Source: Oscarella lobularis
Lineage: Eukaryota > Porifera > Homoscleromorpha > Homosclerophorida > Oscarellidae
Length of the DNA stretch: 64,000 bases
Direction of reading: 5' to 3'
NCBI RefSeq assembly: GCF_947507565.1
Contig: NC_089182.1
Span: 2,790,001 to 2,854,000, forward strand
Below, piece after piece: positions 61,981 through 64,000 of the stretch. The position numbers and the translations under genes were made by a program. The stretch's first letter is position 1; the number at the start of each line of letters is the position of its first letter. The notes under the pieces are model-generated. The model made no database searches and was not told where the DNA came from. It saw only the letters and a list, made by a program, of their open reading frames with translations.

Positions 61981-62608
61981 TCGCTGCACGGCGGCGAGAT
62001 CGTGAAAGCCGTGCACGAACGTGGGAGGAAGTCGACTTCTAGACACGAGAGGAAGTACATTTTCCCACAAACGCAACGATTCCACGTGCAGGCGAGAATG
62101 TGTACTCACGCAGCCATGTTGTTGCGGCTACTCTCTTGTTGCTAATCGCCTTAAATCGTTTGGAACTCTGCACGCATGCGCCGGTATCTCCTACGCTTTT
62201 TCTGCTAAAAGTTACCACTTATTGTACCTACGAGGCTATACATACCGCAACCGCTAATACACCGAGAAGAAAAACCTATTAGGTGCGTAATCGCGCGCAG
62301 CTGCTGTCTGCCTAGGAGACATTCCCACTTGGATAACGCGCGCTACAAGAAAACCACTAATTTTCTCGTGCTTTCAGAAGCCAATTGAATTTCTGCTTAA
62401 TTAATTAATTAATCTTTTCAAACATGAGCATGTCGATGAGAGCATCCATTTCGTTTTGCTAGAGAGAAAGAAAAGCACTGCGGAGGTGGTGCTGCAGCCG
62501 CCCTCTGCGAAGAAACTGGAATATCGCTCAATTACCCTTATATCTGCTCTCTTCTCGTCGCCGCGACGTTAAATTAACTGCGCATGCTCATTGTGCTTTT
62601 CGCTCTGC
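61981..62608. promoter_or_regulatory. Divergent intergenic region between the aldo-keto reductase and the unknown gene
   Basis: About 630 bp. It contains 'ggataacgcgcgctac' at 62331-62346, matching the recurrent start-site motif. On the minus strand near 62410-62455 there is a short exon-like stretch (NEMDALIDMLMFEK before a stop and after an AG), but no partner exon was found. No gene is called. Confidence 0.5.
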
Positions 62609-63927
62609 ATGATGTCGGCCTCGTGAGTCAGTCGCTTCCTACCGACCGATAAGACAATTGTCTTGTCTTTTACAGAGATTCCGTACAGGCAAGCGAGGCG
62701 TCCAGCGTGGCGACCGTTGGTTTGTGAGCGCCGTCTTCGTTTGCGCATCACTAATTGATTCGTTTCAGCTAAGGTCCTTTTGGAAATGCGTTCGCAGAGT
62801 TACACGTTTCGTTTAAAAAAGTTCGGGGCCGATGCCTCTCTTGGACGTCACCCATTCTCAATTTTGAACGACGATCACATGGATTGGAGTTTCATTTCGG
62901 GATATCGTCTCTTGGCCTTTGATTCTCCCGTAGACGGTGCCGGTCTCTTCTCTGTCGAACTCGAAGAGTGCTCAGAAGCAGTAAATCGCCTATCTCGATT
63001 TATTAATGAATGTGCAGCGAAACAAATCGAGATGCCAGAAATAAATGGAGAATTTGACGTGCATCGTTTTCTGGCAAAGAACGTCATTTATCCGTTGACT
63101 GGCTACTGCTGTCTTTCTAGCAGCAATAACAAGAAGGCAAAAGACAAAAAGCCATCATTATACGGTGATGTCAAGGTAAAGGGCACCGGATTGGGAGACG
63201 GACTTTATACTTGGCACGGATATTTGGATATGATATCAAAAATTACAGTTGAAAATGATCATTGTGGGGCAACATCCGTCGCGGTGGCGCAGCCATCACT
63301 GAATGGCAGTTTGTCGAGTGAAGAAGGCTGTGAAGTGAAGCCACAAAACGGTACAAAAAAGATAAGTCACAGCATTATTTTTTGATGATAACGGCATCGC
63401 ATTTAGAAGAGCTAAGGAAGCATCTGGCTCAAACTGCTGCACAGACTATCGTCTATTCATTCGTTCATCATCAACGGCGTCCTCACGAAAATACCCTTGT
63501 TCCAGGAATACTCATAAATATGAACTCGTTTCTTGTCGTCATGTATGACTGCGTGAATGACATTCTACTGGAACTCACGAAAAGTGTCACATTTTTGTCT
63601 GACGCGGGTGAATTCAGTTTAGCGTCTATTGCTTTTCTTTGGACAGTGTTGCACCATTCACTATTTCTAAATTCGATTGCGTATAAAGAAACAACAGGAG
63701 AAAGCAAAAGCCAGTTTCTGCGTTTGGCAGAAGATCGTCAAGTGAAGCAGCATTACACCAAGCTTGCGCACTACAACAGGACATCTACGAGCCGCAAATC
63801 CTATCCAGATCCTGAGTTTTTTCGCTTTTCGTGCCGTCCGCCGGATGTGGAGCTATGCCCACGAAAAAGGAGGTCCACCGAATCAGCCACGACGGAGAAG
63901 AAGACAAAAACTGATTTAACTAATTAA
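62609..63927 (+). CDS. Unrecognised four-exon gene, 386 residues
   Basis: Four exons join in frame: 62609-62622, 62676-62719, 62769-63350 and 63407-63927, each bounded by GT...AG. The protein starts MMSASDSVQASEASSVATVA and has no signal peptide or membrane helix. The middle has MDWSFISGYRLLAFDSPV, VIYPLTGYCCL, and GLGDGLYTWHGYLDMISKIT followed by VEND. After the last intron come QTIVYSFVHHQRRPHENTLV, PGILINMNSFLVVMYDCVND then ILLELT, and a basic C-terminus (PRKRRSTESATTEKKTK) that could be a nuclear localisation signal. I do not recognise the family. The TWHG-D...E arrangement before a strongly predicted strand-helix half loosely recalls a restriction-type nuclease fold, which is speculation. 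Confidence 0.75.
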
Positions 63928-64000
63928 TGAGTATCGTCTGTTCTTGTATTTATCACTGACTATTATTGTGTAATTGTCGGTTCAACTGCCGTTCCTATTT

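Noticed and set aside
62785-63385. The unknown gene ending at 63385 with a separate second gene from 63382
   Set aside because: A 56-bp GT-AG intron (63351-63406) joins the two frames exactly, making one protein.

Overview
This looks like a piece of a compact animal nuclear genome. Genes carry many short GT-AG introns (many only about 45-60 bp). Neighbouring genes are often 40-250 bp apart, head-to-head or tail-to-tail. The single-copy genes I recognise are eukaryotic or animal-specific: HEATR5, TMEM38/TRIC, a BIR/RING inhibitor-of-apoptosis protein, RRM2, CCDC24, an ADAP/FYB-like adaptor, ZRANB2, GLIS, C18orf32, DMAP1 and RIMOC1. Small introns, dense packing and many Ig/FN3/lectin-like receptors suggest an early-branching marine animal, probably a sponge (a homoscleromorph such as Oscarella would fit). 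That assignment is inference.

Layout. 1-15.3 kb holds housekeeping genes: HEATR5 (cut by the left edge), an intronless multi-pass membrane protein, a thioredoxin-domain gene, a TRIC channel, a classical thioredoxin, a four-BIR IAP, ribonucleotide reductase R2 and CCDC24. 15.5-18.9 kb is a proline-rich adaptor with about nine YDDV/YEEL-type tyrosine motifs and a helix-extended SH3-like domain, as in ADAP/FYB. 19-50.8 kb is an array of five type I receptors on the minus strand (called A-E here) plus one orphan receptor exon. They are built from exon cassettes: signal peptide, three F5/8C (fucolectin-like) domains and/or 2-18 Ig domains, sometimes four FN3 domains, one transmembrane helix, and a short tail with ITIM-like tyrosine motifs. 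A RIMOC1 (MON1-CCZ1/Rab7) homologue or its remains sits head-to-head upstream of most receptors. Two mobile elements and a 2.2-kb purine-rich minisatellite lie in the array. 52.3-64 kb returns to ordinary genes: ZRANB2, a GLIS zinc-finger factor, C18orf32, DMAP1, an aldo-keto reductase and an unrecognised four-exon gene.

The most notable system is the receptor array together with the adaptor. Lectin-like/Ig ectodomains, recent duplication, exon shuffling, coding tandem repeats, loss of single tyrosine motifs and ITIM-like tails, lying directly beside a YDDV-rich ADAP-like adaptor, resemble the organisation of allorecognition or innate-immune receptor complexes. Function is inferred from architecture only. 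Domain and exon limits were read by eye and are approximate unless a splice junction is stated.
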